Assembly (NCBI RefSeq): GCF_000003605.2
Contig: NW_003150758.1
Span: 344,618 to 394,429 of the forward strand
Origin: Saccoglossus kowalevskii
Lineage: Eukaryota > Hemichordata > Enteropneusta > Harrimaniidae
Direction: 5' to 3'
Length of the DNA: 49,812 bases
Notes under the pieces: model-generated
Told to the model about the DNA's origin: nothing
Database searches by the model: none
The model's input: only the letters and a program-made list of their open reading frames with translations
Shown here: positions 1 to 12,700 of the stretch, in pieces
Layout of the letters: every line of letters begins with the position of its first letter
Numbering within the stretch: the first letter of the stretch is position 1
Program-made: the position numbers and the translations under genes

Positions 1-626
1 AGCTTTCTTTGATTTTTCAGTGGTTGTGTGACCTTGTGTCTGACACATTCATATGCAAATGACTAATCTGTGAAATAAACAGGGGCGGAGACAAACCACT
101 CAAATGTTTGGAAACACTCACTGTGTGTCAGATAGCTACTGATAACACATACTAACATTGCTTTGTCTTGAGTTAATCTTTGAAACTTATAGGCACACAG
201 ATTAAACCTGTGTTGTTGATTTTGGAAAACACTACTGAAGCTGCCTTGCTTCCCTTCAAAAAATCTACATTTTAACCAACTTACATGACATTCTAGGTTA
301 CGTTGACTTATCAGATGAAAGTTTATAGTGCATTTCATCAATTAATAAATAAATGTGAAAATTTTCAACACAAATAATAGTCTCGCTACCTTAATTTCGG
401 TTTATGTTCACAATAGTTACACATTTAGCAGCCCATCAAATGTAGAAGTATACAAACAAGATCATAGACTCTATGAATAATAAATATAATTGCATAATTT
501 TGTCATATGCTGTAATTACTATCAACTGCTTTAATACAAATTACTTGCAGTAATCACTCATGATAAAACTAAGAGGAAATATTGTTGGATCAGACATTGC
601 ATATAATAATTCTACTTTTTATTTAG
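1..626 (+). other. Intron (3' part) upstream of the first exon seen
   Basis: AT-rich intron sequence of HERC1 ending in the acceptor tttatttag at 626. I see no coding match on either strand; the short minus-strand open frame at 63-341 has no recognisable content. Confidence 0.7.
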
Positions 627-771
627 ACTCGATGTGCTTCCAGTGTGTCATTACTTCATAACCATTTGTCATTACTTCTACCACATGCTGTTGAAGTTCT
701 GAATAGATCAATAACATTACTCCAGGAGAGTGCAGGTGTGAGCTCATCAGCAGTCAGAGATAAACTAAGAG
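627..771 (+). CDS. HERC1: HERC1 exon 1 of window (residues 1-48)
   Basis: Acceptor tttag before 627, donor G|GTATTT at 772; leaves one carried base. The reading frame gives a Leu-rich helix-like segment ([20 protein letters not shown]) that lies just after the first RCC1-like domain in the family. The frame joins exon 2 without a stop. Confidence 0.85.
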
Positions 772-3700
772 GTATTTGAGATCTACCATACTTCATTTTA
801 GTTGATTTATTTATTCCATTGCATTACTGTAAAAGGGTTAATTATTCACTGGGTTTCAATTTTGCTTTGCTGACTGGAAAATGCGCTAAATTAAAACTCG
901 GTGAGTATGTAAAATTGAGCATAGTACACATTATCTAAATGATGAAACCGTGAATTTAAAACCCACTGAATATGCCTGAAATGCTAAATCAGCGAAATTT
1001 TAACCCAGTGAAAATTAGTCATTTAAAGTATTTGTATAAAAGTGACATACATTATTTGCATATTACTGTAAACTAGTGTTATACAGGCAAGTGTGAATAC
1101 AGGCTCCTGTCACAGAATCTGCTTCTGTGGAACTTGAACTTTGGCATTGAAATTACAACGACAAATTTTTCAGACTGATTTGTCATGATGTTATGATGAC
1201 AAATTTTGAGCAGTACTTGTACCATGAAATCATCACATTCTGTCACACTGTAATGAACTTATACGGTAATAGTTCAACCCCAATATTGAGTATGTGTTTT
1301 TTTTCATTACAGATGTTCTTTATAGTTCTGCAGCAGGTGCAATGTTATCCCAAATCATCCATTCATTGTTGTTGTTACCATTCCTCATAGTACAGCCATT
1401 ATTGCCAGCATTGTTGTCGTTATTACCACAGCTAGATAAATTGAACCGACTACTTCCAGCAGCAGCTCTTCTGGAAGAACAGGAATTAGAATGGCCTATT
1501 CATGGTAAGTTCATTATTAAAAATATCACCAGTCTCCAAGGCTGGTGAACGAGACAAGGAATGCATTCCATAGTACTGTAAAATACTTCATTTTTGCTTA
1601 GAATTAATTTTCGCTGAAGGAATGATTCAGTGGAAATAAAATCCAGCGAATATACCCTTTTCCTACCTTTATATTCAACTCATCAAAATTCAGTGAAAAT
1701 AAATTCCATACAAAACACCCAAAAAAGTCTTTCCAGTGAAAATTAATTCCAGTCAAAATAAAGTATTTTATAGTATATACAAAATGTGTCATTAACACGC
1801 TTGTTTGAACATGCATGACCTGATGACCACTTACTGTTGAAGCTGCTCTTGGCAGAAATTACAATCTCCAAACTACCCCAGTATGTGACAAATTTTGTGT
1901 GAATTCCCAGTTATACATGTATGCTTCTAAAGATTGAATGTTGACACAATCATTTGCTGAACCTATCTGTTCACGATGGATGTTTAATTATAAATTGCAA
2001 AAGCTTTGAGATTTCATACTACAAAAACTTCCATAATTGCTATAAAGGTGTATTCACGCTTTCAAATATGTCATACTGGACCTCTAAAAATAATGCATTG
2101 TATATTCACCGCAGGGGGCAACTTTAATTAATGCCACTCAGTGATGTAGCTTGAATGACTACTTCTTGATAAGATCTACTGGTGTACATTAAATATGATC
2201 TATTTTAATGTAAGAATGAGAAATTTTGTGTTGTGGCATTTATTTTCTAATCTTATTGTGGTAAGATAGCCTAGAACCTCAAAGTCGTTGCACAGTATTG
2301 TGTTAGATATGGGAAATGTACAATGTATGAAAGTTGCATTGTTTACAATAAATACAAACACATACTCTGCAATGACCTGGGCACTTTGAGAGTGATATAA
2401 TTTATGCATATAATATAATAATAATAATTTATTTAGAGAAGAATGGAAATGTTAACAAACATATTTTATTTCCTTTAAACATGAATGGCTATCCACAATA
2501 TAAAGTGATATGGATATAATGCTATTGTGAATTTTAATAAAATGAACGTATTTTTCTCTCATGTTTGACTGACTTACCGGTAATGCATGTACATGTAGAC
2601 TGGCCATGACATCTCATGAGTCGGTGTTTATACATCAGTTAATGCTAGGGTGTGTCTTGCTGTAATATCAATACACATGCATGAATACTTGTAGGAAATG
2701 CACAAATACTGTCTTGCATGAACTATTAAAAAGTAGCAACTTTTCCTGAGAATGGGGTATGGATATAATGGGTAATATATAATTCTATACCAGTGTGTTG
2801 TACAAGTTTTCTTCACATGTATAATATTACATTAATGAGCTAAACTTGCAAATATATATTATTGGATTGTAAAAACTTTAGTAGAAAAACGTTAACTTCA
2901 CTGACAATGTCGCTGGAAGCTGCTCTGTTTAAATGAAATGGTCTGCGCAGACAATTTGTGATTTATATCAAGTTTATGTTGTCTGTTGTCATTTTTACTT
3001 CTGTTATACTTTGATAGTCAGTATAATTCATGTCCTCATTCAAAGAAGTCTGTATGAATTAATAATTAAAACAGATAAAAGCAAATTTCCAATAATATTT
3101 ACTGGTGTGTGTGTGACAGGTGTCTTGTTGAGCTCAGCTATTGTGCATTTTCATTCACATTCAGTGACCATTCACAGTTTCTACAGGTCACTACCATTTA
3201 ATCACTATTCTTTGATATATGCCTTGTAAAGTGTTCTTTATAAATCCAGTTGATATTTTCTTATTTTATAGTCATACTTTATTTATTGCTATTATACAAA
3301 TTAGATGAAAAATTTAGCCAAACAAAGAGGTAGTTAATATAAAAGTTGTTGCTCTGCTATTGATACTAAGTAATGGTTGCTTATTGTCTAAAGAGTACAT
3401 TACTTATAATAATTTATTTTCACTAATTTTATTCTTAGACAAGGGAGAAAATCTAGTTAGCGGACATAACATTATTTTTTGCTTCCCAGGCTTCCCAATA
3501 TTAGAGAAGGAACCCCACTTTGGTATAAAAAGGGGTCCTATTTGTACACAGAATATTGGGACTCTCTATACACAAATACACAATTCCTGTTGGTGAGAAT
3601 TACTAATTTAAAAACTTGATTATTTATTTGGTTCAGTTTCTTTCAGTCTTGCATGTACCCTATATTTAGAACAATTTAAGATTGGAGCAGTATGAAATTG

Positions 3701-6700
3701 CTAGACATTTTGGTGTTACATCCTTGTCAATTCAGAGCAAACTATAAACATTTCACCAGTTCTTTTATGATAGTTTCTCTGTGGCACTGTTGTTTTCACA
3801 TGTTATGGCATTGTTTCAAGTGTTTGCATATTTTGAGGTATCAGATCTAAATTATAAACTAACTTGCATGTAGCAATATAGCTGGTACTGTCTGATCTTA
3901 ATGGGCATACACAGTAAGTACTCATGAAAACATCATACAAAGTTTTATCACGAGAGCAGAGCCAGTGAAGAAGTTTTCTTGTGCAGTACTTATATTCAGT
4001 TACATTGCAAATCATTGATTATATTAATTGCTGTGGCACTTCATTATATTTGTCAATTACTAATATTTGTCAGTAACTGTAACTGTTTATTTGACAGTTA
4101 ATAATATTTAAACTGTTTCCCGTCATCAATGTGAACATGCATTTATGAGATATTTAGTTCCCTTTCCTAAAATCAACCAAGGTCTTTGAGTTGGATGTAC
4201 TGCTATGCTTTTGGTGTTGGTGTATTTGGGCTTAAATCTGTTGCATGGTTTGTATCTTATGATTTCACTTATTCCAGCTGTATTTACACATGTATGCATG
4301 TGCATTGTCATCCTAGCCAATGCAGAATAGGTTTACATGTCTTACTTGTTTCATTCTATGCTGACATGTGTTGCTGTCTCTCTGTTAGTGTTTGTTCTTA
4401 GTCGGTATAACAAGTCAGGAAGCCAAGAGGTTGATCCTCCACCTTATCCTCCTTCTGCTACAATATGGATGTCGCAAGGTAAACTTTTTACTATACATGC
4501 CTTGTGTTCCTGCCTGGTCTTACTTCCCTGTGCTTTCTCTGTATCAATAGATGTAGTGTAGTATTATATGTTGTTTTTTTGTAAGTATATAGGCTCAACA
4601 ATCTTGGTTTGGTTTACAATCATCTACATTCTGAATCTAAACCAATTTACAATAAAATTGAATATTGGTAACCATTTAAAGACCTGGAAAGTTTATTTGC
4701 ATGGAGTGTGTAGTGACAAAAAAAAGTCCCAGTAACCAATCAGGAGATCCTGTCTTTTTAAATGTCCACCAAAACTCTAAAAGAAAACTTACTTTGTTGT
4801 ACTATGGATATTATTAGTAAAAGCAGGTAGGGTGGGTAGCATGGGTATAAAAGTACATGTAGATCATCAGTGAATATTCTATTGATGTTTTTTTTGCATA
4901 ATAACTTGAAAAAGTAATATAAGAAAATAATTTCAGTGATGAGATAAAATACCAATTGTGTATGATGTATTTTTTTCACACTTGTCATGTTGAATATTAC
5001 TCTAGTTTAGATGTACCATATGTGAGACAGGAAATCCTATCACAGAACTTAGTCCAGAACTAAGGATATTTTAAAATTTTGCTTCATAAGGTATAAGGAG
5101 AGTTTACAACTGAGCGAATACTTTGCTATAGTCTTGATGCTTACAAATAGAAAAAGCAGTCATGTGTAGAAACGACCAGTTATTAAGTCATAAAAATTGT
5201 GTGTTTGAAGTTGCATGGACTCGTCATTGATTATAATTATTTACTATCTTTGCATTTATTAAGAGCGAGTACTAATACATGCTCCATAACTTCTATATCA
5301 CACATATTCCTATATATTTTGTTGGGTGTACCATGTAGGATATTGTGTTTATAATGTTTTAATAATCAAGTAGGGTTGAGGTATGTATGTACATGTTTTA
5401 CAATGTAAGTTGAAACTATTATTTTACTCAGAAAACAATTTGAATTAAAGAATAACAATATAGCTATTCAATACCCCAGCTATGTATATGTGAAGTTTGA
5501 GTTTGGCCGTGAATTTGTTTCATTCACCCAGCCATCAATATCGTCAGCTGGTTTGGCTGATAATACAGCAGCGTTGCACTATTCCAAAGCTTTAGCAAAT
5601 GAAATTTGGACAAACAAGAAAATGGAGACAGTCACTAACATTAAATGTGCTGAAATCATTGAAATCTCAATAATTAGAACATATTCCCTGCAATTTCTAC
5701 AAATTCAGACCATTTTAATTGAGTTGACTTCATAATCAGAAAATACAACTTTACTGTTACCATTGTGTTTTTAAACACTAGAACAGCAACATTGCCAACT
5801 AAGTTGCTGACTGGTTTGCTGTGCGCATTTCTGTTGAGATTGGTTGGACCCAACCATTGATCTCAAGACGTGCATAGCAAACAAGTCGTCAACTTAGCCG
5901 GCTATGTTGCTGTGAGGAACAATATGGCGATGACAGTAAATCACAGGTTGCTTGAAATGTTCAATGAATACCATATTGAAGTGTATTGCTTAAAGAATCT
6001 ACTACTAAAGAATCTAAGAAGATACTACTACCAGTAATAGAGCAAATCTGATACTCTTGTGTTTAAAGCTTGATCATTGTGCATTCTATATGGACTATGT
6101 ACAAGCATTCATGCCTATGTATTTATACTTAAAAATAACATATTGTTATTGACGAAAGCAGAAGACATGGTTTCTCCATAATTCTCCTGCAGTTAACAAG
6201 ATATGTATTATGTATGATCTCTTTTGAAACGAGTATGGCATGTCTGTGACAACGTTCTTGATGACATCACACCAGTGAGGAAAGTGACTGGAAGATTGTT
6301 CATATATCATGTGCAATAACAATGCTGTTTTGTTTTGCGAATTGTTCAATTATAAAATAATGTTTGTATTCGACTGAACAAAAAAAGGGTGCTTGTTTTT
6401 GTTTTGATACATAGCAGGTCATATGTACGGTAGATAGCAGATACTAGAGCTTTGAGACCACTCTGACTTGTGTCATATTTGTTTTTTGTAGCCACACCAG
6501 ATAGTATTGATCCTGCAGCATTACCACTACCACAACCTGCTAAGTCTTGGGTATGGCTAGTGGATTTAGAACGTGCTGTTGCATTATTAGTTGGACGTTG
6601 TCTGAATGGCATGCTGATTGGGGTACCATTAACTAATGAAGAAAAGGATACACAACACTGGATAAAATCTCACCTGCTAAGTAATGGATTGGAACAAGAC

Positions 6701-9700
6701 CAACAATCATCCAGATGTGGTCAGTACTAGTTCAGTGTACTATGTTTATTATATCGAGAGGGCAGCATTACTTTAGCAGACCTCTTGCGCTTCATATAGA
6801 TTATCAGTATGTTGCTGTTTTTTCCGCAAATCATATTGTCATAAAGGCTGTCATACTGTGACCTCATATATGTATGTTTACATTTTTGGCAGCACTACCT
6901 CACATTCTGCTGTGACAATGTTGCCCATAAGTTGTTTTATTAACTGCAACACAATACATGTATATTTAATATTAACAGCAGCGTACAATGCTGTTATTTT
7001 ATCTTTGGTGTGAGTGACCAGTTCTTGCCAAACGGTCACTACGCATGCATATGTGTGCGAAACATAAACAAGTGCATTGGCCTATAGAATTATCACTGTC
7101 TTTTTATGCTAAATGCAAATTAATTCCTCTATTGGATATTTTTCTGATTGAGCAAATACTGTAGGTCAAAAATTATACTATGATGACGTACTACTATGTT
7201 TTGATTGACAGATAAAGATCTTAGTTATATAACAGAAGCAGTTTTATCGAACGGAGACGAGCAACACTTCTATGAGCAACAGCAGCAATCAGCTGACAAT
7301 AACATTCTGATGGACATCATATTAGGTGTTAGTAGAGAACCTGCACATTCTATATTTATGAATATGATGGAGTATGCTGCTACCAGAGGTATGATGTGGT
7401 TAACTTATTAATTGACATATATCGCATTATCAAAATGTTTTTAAACTATGGCGTGAGTATATAAACAAGAGGAGTGAGTTATGAGATTGCGTCACTAGAG
7501 GGCCTTGTCATGCCTGAAATCTTATACTGTAAAATACTTTATTTTTGCTGGAATTAATTTTCGCTGGAAAGACTTTTTGGGTGTTTTGTATGTAATTTAT
7601 TTTCACTGATTTTTGACAAGTTTAATGTAAAATATAGAAAAAAGGTATATTCGCTGGATTTTATTTTCACTGAATCATCCAAGCGAAAATAAATTATTTT
7701 AGAGTACTTAACTCATAGGGTTGCAGTGGTAAAATGAAACTTTCATTCGAACTAAACACCCCAGACCTCTCCAATTAATTTTTAATTACGGAGCTAATCA
7801 ATAATTGGGATAATTATCCTCCATTTCAACTTTTTAAGTATGCAACCCTGTTTAAAGATTTATTACATTTCCTATGCAGTCATCAACCTTCAGACATCAC
7901 AACAACTGATTTGCATGTATTTTCATTCTTTAGATTGGGATACTTGTGAAATAACAGAGGAACCCATGTTAGATGCTGCTTCCAGATGTACTTTAGCTTG
8001 CCTTTTAAAACACTGTCATCTTTTATCGGCTGCTTCCCACAGAAAGAGGTAAGACTAAACAATGGTTTATTCTGTAAGAAAAGAGCAAGATTCATTTTTA
8101 TTTTCTGGTGCATTTGCTCTATTAGTAGCTTAAATGAGAGAAGTGTGTCTATGGTCTAAATATATTTCAATGATCCATTATACATTAAATGCAATTTTGG
8201 CTGCATGCACTTCTAATAAAGTAAATATGGTATCCTTGAATGTGTCTGTGATAAAATACATTATGTGCAATAACACCACCAATCAATGTTCTTGTTGATA
8301 CAATCTTTTGAATTTGTTGGAACTTGTACAATCCCTTCATTTGAACCTTACTTTTAACTTTTTTTAATTTTGTTTTGTAGTGCAAGTAAGTCTCTTGTTG
8401 AGGCATATCGATGTGTTTATATGGTTAGAAGAAGATTGCTGGCAACCAAAGCAATGCAACAAGCTAAACAGGAAATGAAGAAAAGAGTGCGAACACGATT
8501 AGAAAGTGATGTGTCGGATGATGCCGGGACAGACGATAATGATACAAGTAGAGAAGAAGTTAATGAAAGAGATCCTGAAAACAGAGAAGGTATGCTACAC
8601 TATTAGGCTAAAAGAACATTGCAAGTACAGATCTGTCAATTTAGCCGCTTTTGAATGAGTGGAGTACGTTGGTTTCTGTTGTTATAAAGAAATTAGATCA
8701 GTGTATTACTATGTGATGATCAACAATATTCAGAATGTATATGCACTGCTTTGAAGTTGATATGAATAGACACAACATTCTGTACAACTTTTAAATGTCA
8801 TAGTTTGTCCAGTCATGCTATTGATCTAACATGTTTTAGACAAGTTACTGCTCTATCAACATTTTTGGGAAAAAAATATGATTTTGGTAAATATGGGTTT
8901 ATTAAATTAGATTATTTCTACCCTTGCACAAAGTTGAAAAGTGTCCTCAACCAAAATTGTTGAAGTGTTGTCTTCATTTATGTTATGTTCCTGATAAAAA
9001 AAAAGAAATGCTTATTAAATATTTTCTTACTCATTATTCAGGTTTCATCACAGTTTTAGAAGACAGGCCTTTAGTTGTACCTTGCCCTCTGTGGCAAAAG
9101 TTGATAATTATTTTGTCTTTACTTAATGACCAGTTAATATGGTATATGTTTTAATGGTTCTTTTCTTCATTTCCAGTACCTTGTCTTCCAAGTACACCAC
9201 AAACAAACCAAGAATCTAAAGATAATTCTGACCAGGATAATTTTATTGAATCCTGCAAATCTTTGATAAAACGATGTGTTTTCCTTGTGACTGATGTTTG
9301 TAGTGCTATTCCCGGAGAAGATGATATTCTGAAACCAACTTCCACTAAAAAGCCATTAACACCTGTCAGAGAGAACTATACTGAGTCTGGTAAGAAGTGT
9401 GCACAATATGGATATCAACACCTTCTTTGCTATGCAATGATAAATAAACAAACATACCATCCCATATAATGAATATTAAAATGAACTACTTTTTTCGAAC
9501 ATCCAAAACGCCCAAAAAGTGTATTCAGTGAAAATTAATTCCAGTATTTTACAGTACAGATACTAATACATGTATACTTTTATCTTTTATGCCATAAATA
9601 ATGAGATGATCACTTGGATAATATTAAGATTTATTTTATTTTATTTCATGTAGATCATTTGAAGTATCCTGAACGAACAGTGAGCCAACCAGAGTTTGGA

Positions 9701-12700
9701 AATATTCCAAGACCTGATGAACAAAGGCTTTCAGTAAGTATTGTGTTCACTGCAAAGCGTATTTCATTTACCGGTATTAGACACATAGAGCTGTATGTGC
9801 TGCCCACATTTAATGTAAGAAGTCTAATTGTCAATACGTGACAAACAATGTGTCACTCTTGCTAAAACTACATTGTTTCACTTCGCTAATTTTAAACTGA
9901 TTTTAAATAGCAAATGAAGAGAAATGAAAAATCATGAATTCGTCTGAAAGTTGGAAATTGAAAAGTGCCACAGAACTGTTATATACACATTTCTGTGATG
10001 ACCATTTTTGTGAAATAATTGATGGTTTGAAATTGCTTTTGGCGAATGGTGGCGAAAGTTACACAATCTATTGTAGCCAAACAAAGGGGAAACCCAGTCA
10101 ATGCTTTACTTTACTGTTCTATATTTTTACACATTAATATGTCAAGTTCACAAATGAACATGAAGTTTATATTTTGTTTTTGATTAGATTTTGTAATGAT
10201 GTAGCTATATAAGAAATAGAAAAAATGTATTTAGAAATGAAATACAGCTATTTCAAATAATGTTTGCTCTTCACAGCCTTGCTCATCACACAGTAGAAGT
10301 GATCATGGTTTGAGTACTAGTGGATCTCAGGTGTTTGGATCACTGGTGTCTGTAAAGGAAGCATGGAAAAGACTGAGATGGAGACGAGATAGAATGGGTT
10401 TACATGGAACATCTGGTCATAACTTAGCTGAATATCGTAGCATTGCTCATCAAACCACAGGTAAATCTTGTACCCTAATTTTATTGCTATTGCTAGAGTG
10501 GACTCCCCTCACCTATTATGCCACATTTAAGCACTTCATGACAAAGTAGATTAAAATTTGGAAAATACCCAGTATTTAATTTTCAGAAAAAAATGATTTT
10601 ATTGATGTATGGTAGCTAAATCATAACCATTTATGACTATAGTACTATCACTTCATGAATATTTAATGAGCCCATTACTATTTTATTAGCTAATGAATAT
10701 TAATGAGCTCATGAAAATTAATTAGTAACCCTCACTCTTGACAGGCTTGACAGGACTATGCCGTAGTTCAAGAACAGTTAGCAACTGACAGAAATGCATC
10801 CTATTTGCATTATTGTACTATAACAGTAAATTATTTATTTATTTTTTAGCATTTATGATCAAGAATTTAACAAGTGAAATTGCTGACTTTGTTTGTGGGG
10901 AGTTTACTAAGCCTGAGTCTGGTCTTAGTGATTTTGAGGCTGTGGGTACGTCATCAGATCCTTGTATACTCACATCATCCATGCAGATGCAACAACATAG
11001 AGCTGAGGTAATAAAAAGATATCTAACATGTGCATAGTAAAATATTGCATTTCAATGATTTGTACATTAATGTGAATATATACAGAGATTATATGTCAAA
11101 TACAACCAACCACTACATCCACCCAACCTGTATCAGACAAAAAAAAGATTTTCGCAACAAAGATTTATGGGGACACTATAAGCTTTTCCAGTTTTTCTCT
11201 AGATGGTGCAGATATTTCATAACATTTCCAGAAATAGATTATTTAATTTGATGTCCAGTTAAATGTAGACATATCTGTTCAGTGTTCCTCACCCTACCTT
11301 TTCATTCCAGATACACTGGTAGTATGTTTTAACCCTGAGGCCAGACTTTTTTTGTTCCTTGTTTTGCAAGTTTTTATAAGGCAATTTTTTTTAGGAGGGC
11401 GGAAAAAAAATAAAATTAATTCTTTTTTTCCATGAGATTTGTGTAATTCTCAAAGAATTGTGAGTGAGATCATTGATCGGAGAGAAGAAATGAAATAAAA
11501 TTTTATTCCATTTAAAACCTTGTTTCTCATTTGCACGAGACTTCGGTACTTTGATCATGATACTCCCACGAAAATGCAACTTGGATTTGTTATGCGGCGG
11601 GTGGTAAAAAAATGAAGATAAAAATAATATTTTTAGCATTTTTTTTGTGCTTACAAGTCGACGGGCGCGAGAAATTGCGCTGAAATAAAATTATATTTTT
11701 ATTTCATTGTCGGCTCCTGTTCATTCGGCGGGTTCGCGAAACAAGGGATAATAAAAGTCTGGCCTTATGTGGTCAATGTGAAAGTACATGGGACTGACAA
11801 TATTGTTTCTTTGCTTCTATTTTTTTAGATGAGAGTTGCATCATTAAATCAAATACTGTCTTTGCTGAATGGTAAAGATGATGACAAACCTGACAAACCA
11901 AAATCTAAGAGTAGAGATACTCTTCTCGTAGCACCATTTACTTCAATATCATTATTGAGTTCTGTACATTTACAATATTTACTTGGATGTTTTGGTCTTG
12001 GTATGTTGGAACCAATTATGGATGGTCCGTATGTGCCCCATCTTTATCATTACCAGGTATGTGTGTTACCACTACTAGCACATTAGTCAGATGTCAGTCC
12101 TAAGTACTGGCAATGTGTACTAGGTGGTTCTGATTCATTCATAGGATTATATACATTTGCCAAGATGTGCATATTTTCGTAAAAAGTGATAAGTTTGATT
12201 GCTTTGATATTGAATATATCGGTACCTTGGATGGATCTCTCTCAGATTTGTTCATTATGTGACAATATCTTCAATTCTCTAATTGAAATGTGCATTTCTA
12301 ACAGTGGAGCTATCTCAGCTAGGAGGCTGCTTTTTGTCATTTTTGGTAAAAAGTTATATTTTCAAATATAACTTCTAATTGAAAACTGCAAATCTGATTA
12401 CTTTTATTGTATATATGTACGTAGCAGACGTTAAACATGTTTGTTATCTGACTACTCTACTACTTGTTCCAAAAAATATCACCACTCTCCTGATTGGTGT
12501 GTTTCTATTCATTTGTAGGATGGTGTAAAAGCAGCAAGATCTAGTACTCAACAGGAAATTCAATCTGTAGTACACAAGATTTATGAACATTTAGTTTGTA
12601 CCTTATCAGAAAAAGAACATGATCAGAGAGCAGGGAAAGGTAAGTTAGCATTTCACAATTACAGTTTATGAAGTTGACATCAAATGACATTTACCATAAA

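Larger units (their letters stand above)
1505..6491 (+). other. Long intron (about 5 kb) between exons 2 and 3
   Basis: The largest intron in the window. It holds a palindromic MITE (1574-1775), a fold-back element (5783-5913) and an exon-like 77-nt segment (4402-4478, see findings). The short open frames in it (for example 2933-3229, 5490-5735) lack family resemblance and splice-compatible phase, so I do not call them genes. Confidence 0.75.

Noticed and set aside
2933-3229. 98-codon plus-strand open frame
   Set aside because: Composition is that of AT-rich intron translated by chance; rich in Cys/Tyr/Ile with no motif.
5490-5735. 81-codon plus-strand open frame in the large intron
   Set aside because: No family resemblance, no splice signals fitting the flanking phase, and nothing that looks like a promoter or ribosomal context.
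7840-8052. Reading the open frame starting at 7840 as a separate small gene
   Set aside because: Its second half is exon 5 of HERC1; the first half is intron sequence upstream of the acceptor.
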